Shown here: in pieces, positions 43,309-54,174 of the stretch | Layout: the number at the start of each line of letters is the position of its first letter | Position numbering within the stretch: position 1 is the first letter of the stretch | Source of the DNA: an uncultured Muribaculaceae bacterium | Lineage (GTDB): Bacteria; Bacteroidota; Bacteroidia; Bacteroidales; Muribaculaceae | Direction: 5' to 3' | DNA length: 64,000 nucleotides | Assembly: GCA_944321715.1 (NCBI GenBank) | Contig: CALUMJ010000004.1 | Location: 47,456 to 111,455, forward strand | Translations under genes and position numbers: made by a program | Notes under the pieces: generated by a model | The model's database searches: none | Told to the model about the DNA's origin: nothing | Seen by the model: only the letters and a program-made list of their open reading frames with translations

Positions 43309-44535
43309 ATGAAAACTAAAATTTTAAACATACTTATGTTGCTTGCGGTAGCCATCGGGTTTGCTGCCTGCAACGACGATACCGAACCGGTGCTTTCGTT
43401 GACCGATGCAGGAAATGTTACAGAGCAGAACATTCCCAGCACCTTAGTGCTCGACAAAGCCAACGCTTCGGGCGTTGTGTTCTCGCTGACTTGGACTGCC
43501 CCCGAATTTAATGTGAAGGTGGCACAAAACTACCGCGTGGAAATTTCTAATTCGGCAGATTTCGCTACTACGGCTTCGGTGGCTACAACTGCGGCTACCA
43601 CATATAGCGTTACTGCCGACGAACTCAACACCGCCGTGCTTGAATATATGCCGTCGGTAGAAGAAGTATCGCCAATTGATGTGTTTGTGCGTGTGCGTTG
43701 CGAACTCAACGACGACCCCGCTGGCGGTTATGTAGTGGGCGAACAAACATTCCCTGTAAACGTCACTCCTTATCCGGGCGAATATCCGCGTCTTTATGTC
43801 ATCGGTTCGATACAGGGCTGGAACATCAGTTCGTCGAACTATTTCTTGCGCGACCGCGAGGGCAACAATGTCTATACTGGCGAACTCGGCATTCCTAACG
43901 GTGCTCAATTCCGCTTCTACAAGGAACTTGGCGACTGGGACAAAAACAGCTATGGTTCGCAAGTGGAAGATGCCGGTGTAAACATCACCCTCACCGATGG
44001 TGCATATTCCGGAGCATTGGTTGAAGGCAAGGGTAGCTGGATATTCCCGGCCGATTGCGAGGGTACTTACAATGTGACTGTTGACTTGACCAACTTGACT
44101 GTCAGCTTCGAGTATGCCGGTGAATACCGCGACACAGCCGAAGACCCTGGCACAGGCGGTGACGAACCTGCAAGTGCCGAAGGCTGCTTCATGGTGGGCA
44201 ACATCAACAATTGGAGCTTGGCTCCGACAGCGACCGAAGGCCAGATGACCGAATCTTACGAAGGCTCTAACGTGTGGTCGGCAACATTGAATCTGCCCGA
44301 TAGTGGTAACGGATATTCCTACTTCCGCTTCTACACCAAGCTCGAAAACGACAACTGGGGCGATGGAACTTGGGGTTCGACTACTGGAGCAGACTTTGAA
44401 ATTACAATAACTGACGGTCTGGGTGAAGCCGAAGTGCTTGAAGGCAGTCAAGGTTCATTCATGGTTCCGACTGGCACATACGAGGTATCGCTCGACCTTA
44501 ACAACAGTTCTTTGGTAGTTGTACCGGTTGAATAA
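43309..44535 (+). CDS. SusE/SusF-like surface glycan-binding lipoprotein
   Basis: 408 residues. Lipobox GFAAC (Cys about 20). The N-terminal SusE-type Ig domain (about 25-150, VVFSLTWTAPEFNVKVAQNY) is followed by two repeats of a carbohydrate-binding module (RLYVIGSIQGWNISSSNYF... and GCFMVGNINNWSLAPTA...), each about 115 residues with conserved W and F(R)FYxxL strands. It should hold the polysaccharide at the cell surface for the SusCD complex. A terminator follows, so the operon is C-D-E with no endo-enzyme in it. Confidence 0.9.
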   Translation: MKTKILNILMLLAVAIGFAACNDDTEPVLSLTDAGNVTEQNIPSTLVLDKANASGVVFSLTWTAPEFNVKVAQNYRVEISNSADFATTASVATTAATTYSVTADELNTAVLEYMPSVEEVSPIDVFVRVRCELNDDPAGGYVVGEQTFPVNVTPYPGEYPRLYVIGSIQGWNISSSNYFLRDREGNNVYTGELGIPNGAQFRFYKELGDWDKNSYGSQVEDAGVNITLTDGAYSGALVEGKGSWIFPADCEGTYNVTVDLTNLTVSFEYAGEYRDTAEDPGTGGDEPASAEGCFMVGNINNWSLAPTATEGQMTESYEGSNVWSATLNLPDSGNGYSYFRFYTKLENDNWGDGTWGSTTGADFEITITDGLGEAEVLEGSQGSFMVPTGTYEVSLDLNNSSLVVVPVE

Positions 44536-44572
44536 GCCGAAAATCTTGAATTAACAAGCATACTCATTTTGC

Positions 44573-44610
44573 AGGGTGCGTTCCATCGCGGGGCGCACCT
44601 TGTTTTTTTT
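44573..44610 (+). terminator. Intrinsic terminator of the SusCDE operon
   Basis: An 8-bp stem with one G-U pair (AGGGTGCG 44573-44580, CGCACCTT 44594-44601) is followed by eight T (44603-44610). Confidence 0.9.
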
Positions 44611-44757
44611 GCCTCATTTGGCTTAAAAGTGCTAATTATGCTTAAATGGCATGGGAAATGTTTTGATGTTATGGGATAAAATGGTAAATTTATAACTCAA
44701 TTTAATAAGCGTTCCTCGCAAGGGGACGTTGATAGTAGAACTAAAAAACTTACAATT

Positions 44758-44949
44758 ATGAAACCTTTACACATTATTTTGGCTGTGATTGGCGGTGCTA
44801 TAGCAGGAGCCACGGTAGGGCTTCTTTTTGCCCCCGAGAGTGGAACAACAACACGAAAGAAAATTGCCGATTATCTGAAAGAAAAAGGCATCAAACTAAG
44901 GAAGGAACAAATTGACGAACTCGCTTCGGAAATCGATGCGGCAGAGTGA
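44758..44949 (+). CDS. YtxH-like small membrane protein 1
   Basis: 63 residues: one glycine-rich membrane helix (IILAVIGGAIAGATVGLLFAPES, about 4-26, split), then a charged amphipathic helix KKIADYLKEKGIKL. This is the YtxH pattern (GxxAGxxxGLLFAP). The function is unknown; such proteins are often general stress proteins. It is paired with a similar gene 57 bp downstream. Confidence 0.82.
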   Translation: MKPLHIILAVIGGAIAGATVGLLFAPESGTTTRKKIADYLKEKGIKLRKEQIDELASEIDAAE

Positions 44950-45006
44950 CGGCAGCCTTTCATGTGTGCATGAAATATTAACCACAATAACAGGAGGAAA
45001 GTAGTG

Positions 45007-45204
45007 ATGAAAAATTATTTGGGAATTCTATACGCCTTTTTGGGCGGAGCTGTAGTGGGGTGTGCGGCTGCTATACTGTTTGCTCCCGAGAAAGGGGCAG
45101 AATTGCGCCAGCGCATCAAAAACAAGCTGAAAGAACACGGCATCGACCTCAGCGACGACGAAGTGGAAGAGCTCGTTGAGCAAATCGCCAACGACATAGA
45201 GTAA
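45007..45204 (+). CDS. YtxH-like small membrane protein 2
   Basis: 65 residues from the ATG at 45007. The GGAVVGCAAAILFAPEKGAE helix and RQRIKNKLKEHGIDL tail make it a paralogue of the preceding gene. A strong Shine-Dalgarno AGGAGG (44992-44997), rare in this phylum, sits nine bases before this ATG and decides the start over the GTG at 45004. Confidence 0.8.
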   Translation: MKNYLGILYAFLGGAVVGCAAAILFAPEKGAELRQRIKNKLKEHGIDLSDDEVEELVEQIANDIE

Positions 45205-45264
45205 ACTTGCTGTGTGCTGGCGTTGCCACAGGCTGTCGTCTAAGTGCGCAGTGTTAAAAAGAAA

Positions 45265-45324
45265 CGGCGAGCGAGAATGTGCATGATGCTTGAAGATTTC
45301 TTGCAATCGGGGCACATCTCGCCG
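45265..45324 (+). other. Stable RNA stem-loop before the holin-like gene
   Basis: CGGCGAG (45265-45271) and ATGTGC (45277-45282), separated by a 5-nt bulge, pair with GCACAT-CTCGCCG (45312-45324): 13 bp in total with a 29-nt loop. It ends 28 nt before the next ATG and may be an attenuator or a terminator of the YtxH transcript. Confidence 0.4.
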
Positions 45325-45352
45325 CTTTGTTACAATATTAAAAACATAAATT

Positions 45353-45700
45353 ATGGCAGAAGCCCAAAACCAATACATAAGGCTGTGGGAGGAGTTTAAA
45401 CGCTACTTCCGCTTGCAGATTGATTACACGCGCCTGACGGTAGTAGAGAAATTGTCGTTGTTGCTGGCGGCAGTCACAGTGTCGTTAGTGATGGGGGTGC
45501 TGTGCGTGTGTGCGATGTTCTACCTGTCGTTTGCCCTTGCCGAAGTCATCGGCCAATGGACTGGGGTGGATTGGGCGGCATACGTGATAGTGGGCGGACT
45601 TTTTGCCATATTGATGCTGATAGTCTATGCCTTCAGGAAACAATTAATCATCAACCCTGTGACGCGATTTGTCACACGGTTGTTTCTCGACAAGAAATGA
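45353..45700 (+). CDS. Phage-holin-superfamily (DUF1469-like) membrane protein
   Basis: 115 residues with two membrane helices (about 36-60 and 73-95) between an N-terminal amphipathic helix (EEFKRYFRLQIDYTRLTVVEK) and a basic tail (TRFVTRLFLDKK). This layout is that of Phage_holin_3_6 / DUF1469 proteins, found with YtxH genes in many genomes and not linked to phage lysis. It overlaps the next gene by ATGA. Confidence 0.75.
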   Translation: MAEAQNQYIRLWEEFKRYFRLQIDYTRLTVVEKLSLLLAAVTVSLVMGVLCVCAMFYLSFALAEVIGQWTGVDWAAYVIVGGLFAILMLIVYAFRKQLIINPVTRFVTRLFLDKK

Positions 45701-45996
45701 CCATGCCAACGAATATGCAAGAAAACGCCAATGCCGCTCGGCAAGAGTGGCGAGGCTATGACATCGATGAACTGCGCTATCACCGTGCAGTGGCATTGGT
45801 GAAACTTGAGATGCAGCGCGCACGGCTTGCCGAGTCGGCGCAGTCGGTGACCGGCGCAGTGGTGGCAATGCGCGACAATCTGTCAGGCAAGCGGTTTTCG
45901 GGCCGCCTTAAGTTTTTGAATTATATAGTCATAGGTTACAAGTCGATGCGCACTGTCGTCGGGTTGTGGAACACATTTAAACGTAAAAGACAATGA
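45697..45996 (+). CDS. Small protein of unknown function coupled to the holin-like gene
   Basis: 99 residues, start chosen at the ATG overlapping the previous stop. It is helical and charged: IDELRYHRAVALVKLEMQR near the N-terminus and a basic end (NTFKRKRQ). No membrane helix. It belongs to the YtxH/holin stress-type gene set by position and overlaps prmA by four bases. Confidence 0.7.
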   Translation: MTMPTNMQENANAARQEWRGYDIDELRYHRAVALVKLEMQRARLAESAQSVTGAVVAMRDNLSGKRFSGRLKFLNYIVIGYKSMRTVVGLWNTFKRKRQ

Positions 45997-46838
45997 ATGA
46001 TTACATGCGAGTGGCGTTGCACCTGTCGCCCTACGACGAGATGAATGCCGACATATTGGTTGCCGCATTGGCCGATTACGGCTATGAATGCTTCGAACCC
46101 ACCGACGATGGCACTAATGCCTACATAAAGGTGGGCGACTATGACCCGCAGGCGGTGACGGCGGCCATAAGCGATGCTGGCATAGATGCCGCTGTAGAGT
46201 GGGAGGCCGAGGAAATCAAGGGTCGTAACTGGAATGAGGAGTGGGAAAAGAATTATTTCAAGCCCATGGAAATAGCCGGACGATGTGTCATTCACAGCAC
46301 TTTCCACACCGATTACCCTCGGCTCGAATATGAAATAGTCATAGACCCGAAAATGGCTTTCGGCACGGGGCATCACGAAACCACCAGCTTGATGGTGGAA
46401 CAAATTTTGCGTGAGGATATGGCCGGAAAGCATGTAATAGACATGGGTACTGGCACGGGCATACTGGCAATATTGGCGTCGATGCGTGGTGCTTCGTTGG
46501 CCGAAGGGATTGAAATCGACGAGGATGCCTATCTCAATGCCGTGGAAAATGTAGCACTCAACCATGTGGAGAACGTTACACTGATGCATGGCGATGCGTC
46601 ACAGCTAAAGAGCCTTGAGCCTGCCGATTTCCTGCTTGCCAACATCAACCGCAATGTCATTACCGCCGACATTGGGCTCTATGCCTCGGCGTTGAAGCCG
46701 GGTGGCACGATGTTGCTTAGCGGCTTTTATGCCGACGACATACCAGTAGTGCAGCAGGCTGCCGAACAAGTGGGACTTACAGCCTTGACTCACAACGAGA
46801 AAAACCGCTGGGTGATGCTCAAGCTCAGCCGCAAATAG
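45993..46838 (+). CDS. prmA: Ribosomal protein L11 methyltransferase
   Basis: 281 residues. The N-terminal substrate-binding domain (1-110) is followed by the SAM domain with MAFGTGHHETTSLM, the motif I DMGTGTGILAI and the NPPY-like LLANINRNV, all PrmA hallmarks. It trimethylates L11. It is translationally coupled to the small gene before it. Confidence 0.93.
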   Translation: MNDYMRVALHLSPYDEMNADILVAALADYGYECFEPTDDGTNAYIKVGDYDPQAVTAAISDAGIDAAVEWEAEEIKGRNWNEEWEKNYFKPMEIAGRCVIHSTFHTDYPRLEYEIVIDPKMAFGTGHHETTSLMVEQILREDMAGKHVIDMGTGTGILAILASMRGASLAEGIEIDEDAYLNAVENVALNHVENVTLMHGDASQLKSLEPADFLLANINRNVITADIGLYASALKPGGTMLLSGFYADDIPVVQQAAEQVGLTALTHNEKNRWVMLKLSRK

Positions 46839-46873
46839 GAGTGTTCACATAAAGCAGCGAAGAGGAAACAATC

Positions 46874-47419
46874 ATGGAGTATTCGGCTGAATATCTTATA
46901 GAACGTAGCAGGAAATTGGCCTACTATCTGAGGCACGACAAGGATTATGATTATGAGCAAGGCAGTGCATATAGGAGCGTGAGCGACTTGATTGAAAATC
47001 ATGGCTATACGCTCGATTTGCTTGAAACTTTGGTGGTTACCGACAGTAAAGGACGTTATATGTTCTCGGGCGACAGGACAAAGATTAGAGCGACCTATGG
47101 GCATTCTAAGTGGATTAAAGTCGAATATGCCGAGGCGCTTCCTCCCGATTTGTTGTATCATGGTACGGTTTCGGGTTTCTTGCCCAAGATACAAGAGACG
47201 GGCATAAAACCCATGAGCCGCACCCATGTGCACATGTCAACCGATATTGTAGTGGCTAAGGATATGGGAATGAGGCACAAGAAGCATGGCGACGTGCGCA
47301 TCATTGTCATTGATTCCCGGCAGATGAGTGCCGACGGTGTGAAATTTTATATGTCGGGTGGCGACCTGTGGCTCACCGACTGTGTCGCTCCAAAGTATTT
47401 TGTCGATATAGTGCAATAA
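46874..47419 (+). CDS. kptA: RNA 2'-phosphotransferase (Tpt1/KptA)
   Basis: 181 residues, the usual length. The catalytic R-H-R-R set is visible: RKLAYYLRHDKD, IRATYGHSKW and KPMSRTHVHMS. LYHGTVSGFLPKI is the NAD-binding block. KptA moves a 2'-phosphate from RNA to NAD+, forming ADP-ribose 1'',2''-cyclic phosphate. Bacteria lack the tRNA splicing that needs it in yeast, so its natural substrate here is unknown. A piece of an interspersed repeat lies 20 bp after the stop. Confidence 0.92.
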   Translation: MEYSAEYLIERSRKLAYYLRHDKDYDYEQGSAYRSVSDLIENHGYTLDLLETLVVTDSKGRYMFSGDRTKIRATYGHSKWIKVEYAEALPPDLLYHGTVSGFLPKIQETGIKPMSRTHVHMSTDIVVAKDMGMRHKKHGDVRIIVIDSRQMSADGVKFYMSGGDLWLTDCVAPKYFVDIVQ

Positions 47420-47438
47420 TTGACGGCTCGGAAATCGG

Positions 47439-47475
47439 AGAAAATCCATCTCAAACCATTGAACAAAACAGTTTC
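47439..47475. repeat. Solo right end of a MITE-like repeat (family A)
   Basis: AAAATCCATCTCAAACCATT-GAACAAAACAGTTTCTT matches the right end, with terminal inverted repeat AAAACAGTTTCT, of the full copy at 61578-61762. The left part is missing here. Confidence 0.75.
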
Positions 47476-47614
47476 TTGCACGATGGCAAGGCTCGTGCGT
47501 TACTGCAAAATCGCGCTAAACTGCATCTTGATATACCCTCTACAACAAATAAATGTAATTGCAATTTTGAACCCTCTCCCCGGCTATCGTGCGGATTAAA
47601 TGAAAAAAACATGA

Positions 47615-49327
<1,713 letters not shown>

Positions 49328-49371
49328 TAAATGGTATAAACACAAAAATTATACAATCACAATAGTAAAAG

Positions 49372-51522
49372 ATGGATAAAAACGCGATTATCGGAATGCT
49401 GCTGATGGGCTTGGTAATCTTCGGATTTATGTGGCTCAACCAGCCTTCCGAGGCCGAACTGGCTCAACGCCGCGCGGCTGCCGAACAAGCCGAGGCCGAA
49501 GCACGCCGTCAGGCCGAAGTGAGCGTGTCGCTTGGTGTGGTTGACACAATGACCACTGCCGAAGTGACTTCGTTGAAGACGATAGTGCAACAATTCGGCA
49601 ACGCTTCGACCGAAGGTGAACAAGCAGCATATACGCTTGAGAACGGCGGTACCGCCATCACCCTTGAAAACGGCGAACTGTCGGGCTACATCACACTTGC
49701 CGGCGGCGCAACTGGCGACCTTGCCGAAATCTTCTCTACGACAACCGACAATGTGGCATTTCACAACCGCCTTGTGGCAAAGGTGCGCGAGTTGCTCGAC
49801 AATTACACCCGTAAAGGCGTATTTGCCAATTTCCTGAACGGTAACGATTCGACACTCGTGCTTGAAAACGAAGTGCTGCGTGTGGAATTGTCGTCGCATG
49901 GCGGGCAAATATCGAGCGTTACGTTGAAAGATTATAAAGACCACAAGAATTTCAACGATGCCGACTCGGTGAGCAGTCCGGTGAAGCTCTTTGATGCCAC
50001 TACCAACAGCTACAGTTTCATACTGAACACCCATGCGCAACGTTTCGACACCAAGGATTTCTATTTCACTCCGGTACAACTCAACGACAGCACCGTGGTG
50101 ATGCAGCTCGACTTGGGCGGCGGTAGCAAGTTTGGCATACGTTACACGTTGTCGTCTGGCCGCTACGATGTGGCAATGGATGTGATACAAGAACAGATGG
50201 ACAAGGTAATCCCGACGAATATCCCCAACCTCGATTTCGCGTGGAGTCAAAAAATGTCGCGCCACGAGGCCGGCCGAATGTTTGAGGAGCGCAACAGTGC
50301 GCTATATTACAAGTATTCGGGTGGCAGCGTTGACAACCTCAGCGAGTCGGGCAACGACGATGAACAGATGCAAGACCGTTTGAAATGGGTAGGGTTCAAA
50401 AATCAGTTCTTCTCAAGCATTTTGGTATGCAAGACCGCATTCAACGGTGCCGAGCTTGAGAGCCATGCCATTCCGTCGGAAAGTTTAGACAGCCGCAATT
50501 ACCTGAAAAACATGAGCATGACGAGTTCGCTCGATTACAGTTCGGCCAATCAGGTAGCGGCACAGTTTAATTTCTATTTCGGCCCCAACTTGTATCCATT
50601 GTTGTCGTCTTACGACAAAATCATCTCGCCCGACGAGGATTTGCACCTCACCAAGGTCATCCCGCTCGGTTGGCCCATATTCAGGTGGATAAACACGTGG
50701 TTCATCATTCCACTGTTCAATTTCCTCGGCAGCTTTATCCCAAGCTATGGCGTGATAATACTCATCATGACCATACTCATAAAGTTGATTTTGTGGCCGT
50801 TGGCACACAAGAGCTACAAGTCGCAAGCGCGCATGCGCTTCCTTGCCCCCGATGTGAAAGCTCTTAACGACAAGTATCCCGACAAGGAGCAAGCCATGAC
50901 CAAGCAGCAGAAGTTGATGGAACTCTACCGCAATGCCGGGGCAAGCCCCATGAGCGGCTGTCTGCCACTGCTGTTGCAGATGCCTATACTGGTGGCTATG
51001 TTCACGTTCTTCCCTTCGTGCATTGAGCTGCGCGGTGAGTCGTTCTTGTGGGTGAAAGACTTGTCGGCACCCGATGCAATAGTGAGTTGGGATGCACAAA
51101 TTCCGTTCATAACCAACTACTTCGGCAATCACATCAGCCTTTTCTGCTTGTTGATGACCGTTACCAATGTCGTTTATACTCGCATCAACATGCAAAGCCA
51201 GGCAGGTGGCCAGTCGATGCCGGGCATGAAGATGATGGCCTACCTGATGCCGCTCATGTTCCTCGTGTTCTTCAACAATTATGCGGCAGGTTTGAGCTAC
51301 TATTACTTTGTGTCGTTGTTGATTACAATCATGCAGACATACGCTTATCGTCACTTCGTTAGCGAAGAGAAGATGCGCGCATTGATGGCCGAAAATTCCA
51401 AGAAGCCCAAGAAAAAGAGCGGTTTCATGGCAAGGCTCGAAGAGGCGCAACGCCAGCAGCAAGCCATGCTTGCCGAGCAGCAACGCCGCAAGGGCGGTGG
51501 CAACAGCAAGGGCCGCCATTGA
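49372..51522 (+). CDS. yidC: Membrane protein insertase YidC
   Basis: 716 residues, Gram-negative type. The first membrane helix (about 5-21, IIGMLLMGLVIFGFMWL) is followed by a large periplasmic beta domain (about 30-420), then the conserved five-helix core: SFIPSYGVIILIMTILIKLI, the cytoplasmic loop QARMRFLAPDVKALNDKYPD, MSGCLPLLLQMPILVAMFTF and the final helices. The tail is basic (KKPKKKSG, RRKGGGNSKGRH), as for ribosome contact. It inserts and folds inner-membrane proteins. It follows pyrG by 44 bp. Confidence 0.95.
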   Translation: MDKNAIIGMLLMGLVIFGFMWLNQPSEAELAQRRAAAEQAEAEARRQAEVSVSLGVVDTMTTAEVTSLKTIVQQFGNASTEGEQAAYTLENGGTAITLENGELSGYITLAGGATGDLAEIFSTTTDNVAFHNRLVAKVRELLDNYTRKGVFANFLNGNDSTLVLENEVLRVELSSHGGQISSVTLKDYKDHKNFNDADSVSSPVKLFDATTNSYSFILNTHAQRFDTKDFYFTPVQLNDSTVVMQLDLGGGSKFGIRYTLSSGRYDVAMDVIQEQMDKVIPTNIPNLDFAWSQKMSRHEAGRMFEERNSALYYKYSGGSVDNLSESGNDDEQMQDRLKWVGFKNQFFSSILVCKTAFNGAELESHAIPSESLDSRNYLKNMSMTSSLDYSSANQVAAQFNFYFGPNLYPLLSSYDKIISPDEDLHLTKVIPLGWPIFRWINTWFIIPLFNFLGSFIPSYGVIILIMTILIKLILWPLAHKSYKSQARMRFLAPDVKALNDKYPDKEQAMTKQQKLMELYRNAGASPMSGCLPLLLQMPILVAMFTFFPSCIELRGESFLWVKDLSAPDAIVSWDAQIPFITNYFGNHISLFCLLMTVTNVVYTRINMQSQAGGQSMPGMKMMAYLMPLMFLVFFNNYAAGLSYYYFVSLLITIMQTYAYRHFVSEEKMRALMAENSKKPKKKSGFMARLEEAQRQQQAMLAEQQRRKGGGNSKGRH

Positions 51523-51549
51523 TAATAATACAATAATTTACAATCGATT

Positions 51550-52782
51550 ATGGCATTAGTCAACGAAGATTTCCTGAAATTAAAGAGCAACTACCTCTTT
51601 GCCGACATCGCAAAGAGGGTTGAAAAATATCGGTCGGAAAATCCCGACAAGAAAATCATACGCTTGGGCATCGGCGACGTTACACGGCCATTGCCACAAG
51701 CATGCATCGAGGCGATGCATCGTGCCGTGGACGACTTGTCGCGCAGCGAAACATTCTATGGCTATGGTCCCGAGCAAGGCTACGATTTCTTGCGCGAGGC
51801 TATTGTGAAGAATGATTTTGAGCCGCGTGGCGTGAAGCTCGCCGTGGACGAGGTATTTGTCAGTGACGGAGCTAAGAGCGACACCGGCAACATAGGCGAA
51901 ATATTGCGCAAGGCCAACAGCGTGGGCGTGACCGACCCGGTTTATCCCGTTTATGTTGACAGCAATGTGATGAGTGGCCGAGCCGGCGACTTGTTGCCAG
52001 ACGGCAAGTGGAGCAACGTAACTTATTTCCCGTGCACTGCTGCCAACGACTTCAACCCGGCACTCCCTGATGGGCAAGTTGACATAATATACTTGTGTTA
52101 TCCCAACAATCCCACAGGTACCACACTGACGCACGAGCAGTTGAAGAAGTGGGTTGATTATGCCATTGCGCATGATTCGTTAATCATATTTGATGCGGCA
52201 TACGAGGCTTTCATAAGCCGCAGCGAAGTGCCTCACTCAATTTATGAAATAGAGGGGGCGCGCAAGGTGGCTATCGAAATACGCAGTTTCTCGAAAACGG
52301 CCGGTTTCACAGGCGTGCGGTGTGGCTACACTGTAGTGCCTAAAGAGGTGACTGCCGCAGCTGCTGATGGAACACGCATCCAGCTCAACGGACTGTGGAA
52401 TCGCCGTCAATGCACCAAGTTCAATGGCGCAAGCTATATCACGCAGCGTGGTGCGGCTGCCATATACACTCCCGAAGGTCATGCGCAAGTGGTGGAAACC
52501 ATCAATTATTACAAGGAGAATGCCCGCATGATGCGCGGCGGCCTCGAAGCCGCCGGGTTCACGGTGTATGGTGGCGTAGATGCCCCATATATATGGCTCA
52601 AGACTCCCGATGGCATCGGGTCGTGGGAATTCTTCGACCGATTGCTCAATGAGGTCAATGTGGTGGGAACTCCTGGCGTAGGTTTCGGCCCGAGTGGCGA
52701 AGGATATTTCCGCCTGACAGCGTTCGGCGGGCATGAAGCCACAGCCGAAGCAATGGAGCGCATTCGCAAATGGCAATTATAA
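51550..52782 (+). CDS. dapL: LL-diaminopimelate aminotransferase
   Basis: 410 residues. It starts [20 protein letters not shown], typical for DapL. The PLP lysine is in [27 protein letters not shown] and [15 protein letters not shown] are family blocks. It converts tetrahydrodipicolinate directly to LL-DAP for lysine and peptidoglycan, the route used in Bacteroidota. Confidence 0.95.
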   Translation: MALVNEDFLKLKSNYLFADIAKRVEKYRSENPDKKIIRLGIGDVTRPLPQACIEAMHRAVDDLSRSETFYGYGPEQGYDFLREAIVKNDFEPRGVKLAVDEVFVSDGAKSDTGNIGEILRKANSVGVTDPVYPVYVDSNVMSGRAGDLLPDGKWSNVTYFPCTAANDFNPALPDGQVDIIYLCYPNNPTGTTLTHEQLKKWVDYAIAHDSLIIFDAAYEAFISRSEVPHSIYEIEGARKVAIEIRSFSKTAGFTGVRCGYTVVPKEVTAAAADGTRIQLNGLWNRRQCTKFNGASYITQRGAAAIYTPEGHAQVVETINYYKENARMMRGGLEAAGFTVYGGVDAPYIWLKTPDGIGSWEFFDRLLNEVNVVGTPGVGFGPSGEGYFRLTAFGGHEATAEAMERIRKWQL

Positions 52783-52793
52783 AATGTGCAATT

Positions 52794-53237
52794 ATGGAAA
52801 CAAAAGTTATCAATATTCCCAATCTTGATGCCTTGGAGGCGGCAGCACGGGAATTTGCTGCGGCGATGGGCGATTACACGGTGTATGCTTTTTATGGCGA
52901 AATGGGTGCCGGCAAGACGACATTTATCAGCGCGCTGTGCCGTGTGCTTGGTGTGGAAGATGACATGGCCAATTCGCCATCGTTCTCGATTATTAACGAG
53001 TATCGCAGTGACACCACAGCCGAACTGATTTACCACTTTGACTGCTACAGGCTGCAAGACGAGCACGAAGCCGAGGACATCGGTGTGGAGGATTACTTCG
53101 ACAGCGGTGCGTTGTGCCTGATAGAATGGCCCGAGCGCATTGAGGACTTGCTGCCCGACGACACTGTGACGGTGCGCATTGCGGAAGATGCCGACAGCCA
53201 TGCTCGCACGCTCACCATGGAATTTCCCGAAGTGTGA
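52794..53237 (+). CDS. tsaE: tRNA threonylcarbamoyladenosine biosynthesis ATPase TsaE
   Basis: 147 residues from the ATG at 52794 (an in-frame ATG at 52770 lies inside dapL). Walker A is [26 protein letters not shown] and [17 protein letters not shown] are family blocks. It drives the TsaBD complex that makes t6A37 from the TsaC product. Its stop overlaps the birA start (TGATG). Confidence 0.92.
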   Translation: METKVINIPNLDALEAAAREFAAAMGDYTVYAFYGEMGAGKTTFISALCRVLGVEDDMANSPSFSIINEYRSDTTAELIYHFDCYRLQDEHEAEDIGVEDYFDSGALCLIEWPERIEDLLPDDTVTVRIAEDADSHARTLTMEFPEV

Positions 53238-53971
53238 TGGCTCGATACATAAACATACACGAAACTGCTTCGACAAATACTTACCTTGCCCGCATGGCGA
53301 CTATGTTGCCGTCGGGCACGGTAATTTATACCCACCACCAATCGGCAGGGCGTGGGCAGCGTGGCAATTCGTGGGAAGCCGAACCGGGAAAGAATCTTAC
53401 ATTCTCGTTGCTTGTGAAAAATCCGCAAGTAGCCCCTTCGGCCCAATTCTACATCAGCGAGGCCGTGTCGCTTGCCATTGTGGACTTCTTGTCGCAATAT
53501 GCCACGGGATTTACAATCAAATGGCCCAACGACATATACCACGGCGACAGCAAGGTGTGTGGCATTCTCATCGAACACTCGTTGTGCGGTAATGCCATTA
53601 AACACACGATAATAGGGGTGGGAATAAACGTCAACCAGCACGAGTTCCACAGCGATGCTCCCAATCCTGTGTCGTTGTGGCAAATCATTGGCAAGGAGGT
53701 TCCACTTGAAGAAGCATTGAGGGATGTGTGCACACGCATTGAAAACGCTGTGGCATCGCTCGCCGATGCTGCATCGCTGGCTGCGCTGCACAGTCGTTAT
53801 TTGCAGTCGCTCTATTGCCGTGATGGCAAGTTGCACGATTTCACACTGCCGTCGGGCGAGCGGTTCAGGGCGAGCATCGCTGATGTGCGCCCCACAGGTA
53901 TGCTCATGCTCGACCATGAAGACGGCACTTCGCATGCCTATGCCTTCAAGGAGGTAGCTTTCGTGGTTTGA
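53237..53971 (+). CDS. birA: Biotin--[acetyl-CoA-carboxylase] ligase, catalytic form without HTH
   Basis: 244 residues. QSAGRGQRGNSW is the biotinyl-AMP loop and IKWPNDIYHGDSKVCGIL the central block; the C-terminal SH3-like domain is present. The N-terminal DNA-binding domain of bifunctional BirA is absent, so it is an enzyme only and cannot repress biotin genes. Confidence 0.92.
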   Translation: MARYINIHETASTNTYLARMATMLPSGTVIYTHHQSAGRGQRGNSWEAEPGKNLTFSLLVKNPQVAPSAQFYISEAVSLAIVDFLSQYATGFTIKWPNDIYHGDSKVCGILIEHSLCGNAIKHTIIGVGINVNQHEFHSDAPNPVSLWQIIGKEVPLEEALRDVCTRIENAVASLADAASLAALHSRYLQSLYCRDGKLHDFTLPSGERFRASIADVRPTGMLMLDHEDGTSHAYAFKEVAFVV

Positions 53972-53994
53972 TTTCGTTAGGTAATAATATATTT

Positions 53995-54045
53995 CACGCC
54001 AACGGTTGCGCAAGCATCTGATTGCAGCAGCCGCTGGCGTGTCGT
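53995..54045 (+). terminator. Terminator hairpin after birA
   Basis: CACGCC-aaCGGtTGC (from 53995) pairs with GCAGCcGctGGCGTG (to 54041), an imperfect stem of about 12 bp followed by TCGTTTTA. Confidence 0.6.
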
Positions 54046-54104
54046 TTTATCGGGGAGGGGTCTCAAAATTGCAATGCCTGAAACAATCGGCAGACAACAA
54101 AGTA

Positions 54105-54131
54105 ACCCCCAATCGGTTTCCGATTTGGGGT
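54105..54131 (-). terminator. Hairpin at the 3' end of the FtsZ-like gene
   Basis: ACCCCcAATCGG (54105-54116; one of the five C unpaired) folds on CCGATTtGGGGT (54120-54131) with a 3-nt loop, 44 bp beyond the stop of the leftward gene. It is a likely transcript end, although the T-run is poor. Confidence 0.45.
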
Positions 54132-54174
54132 AAATGTATTTACAATTTTGGCAACCCTATTTGTTAGATTGTGT

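Noticed and set aside
43444-44451. 335-codon minus-strand frame
   Set aside because: Antisense to the SusE-like gene; a shadow frame.
45502-45696. Upstream extension of the 99-residue gene
   Set aside because: It overlaps the holin-like gene in another frame; the ATGA overlap at 45697 is the natural start.
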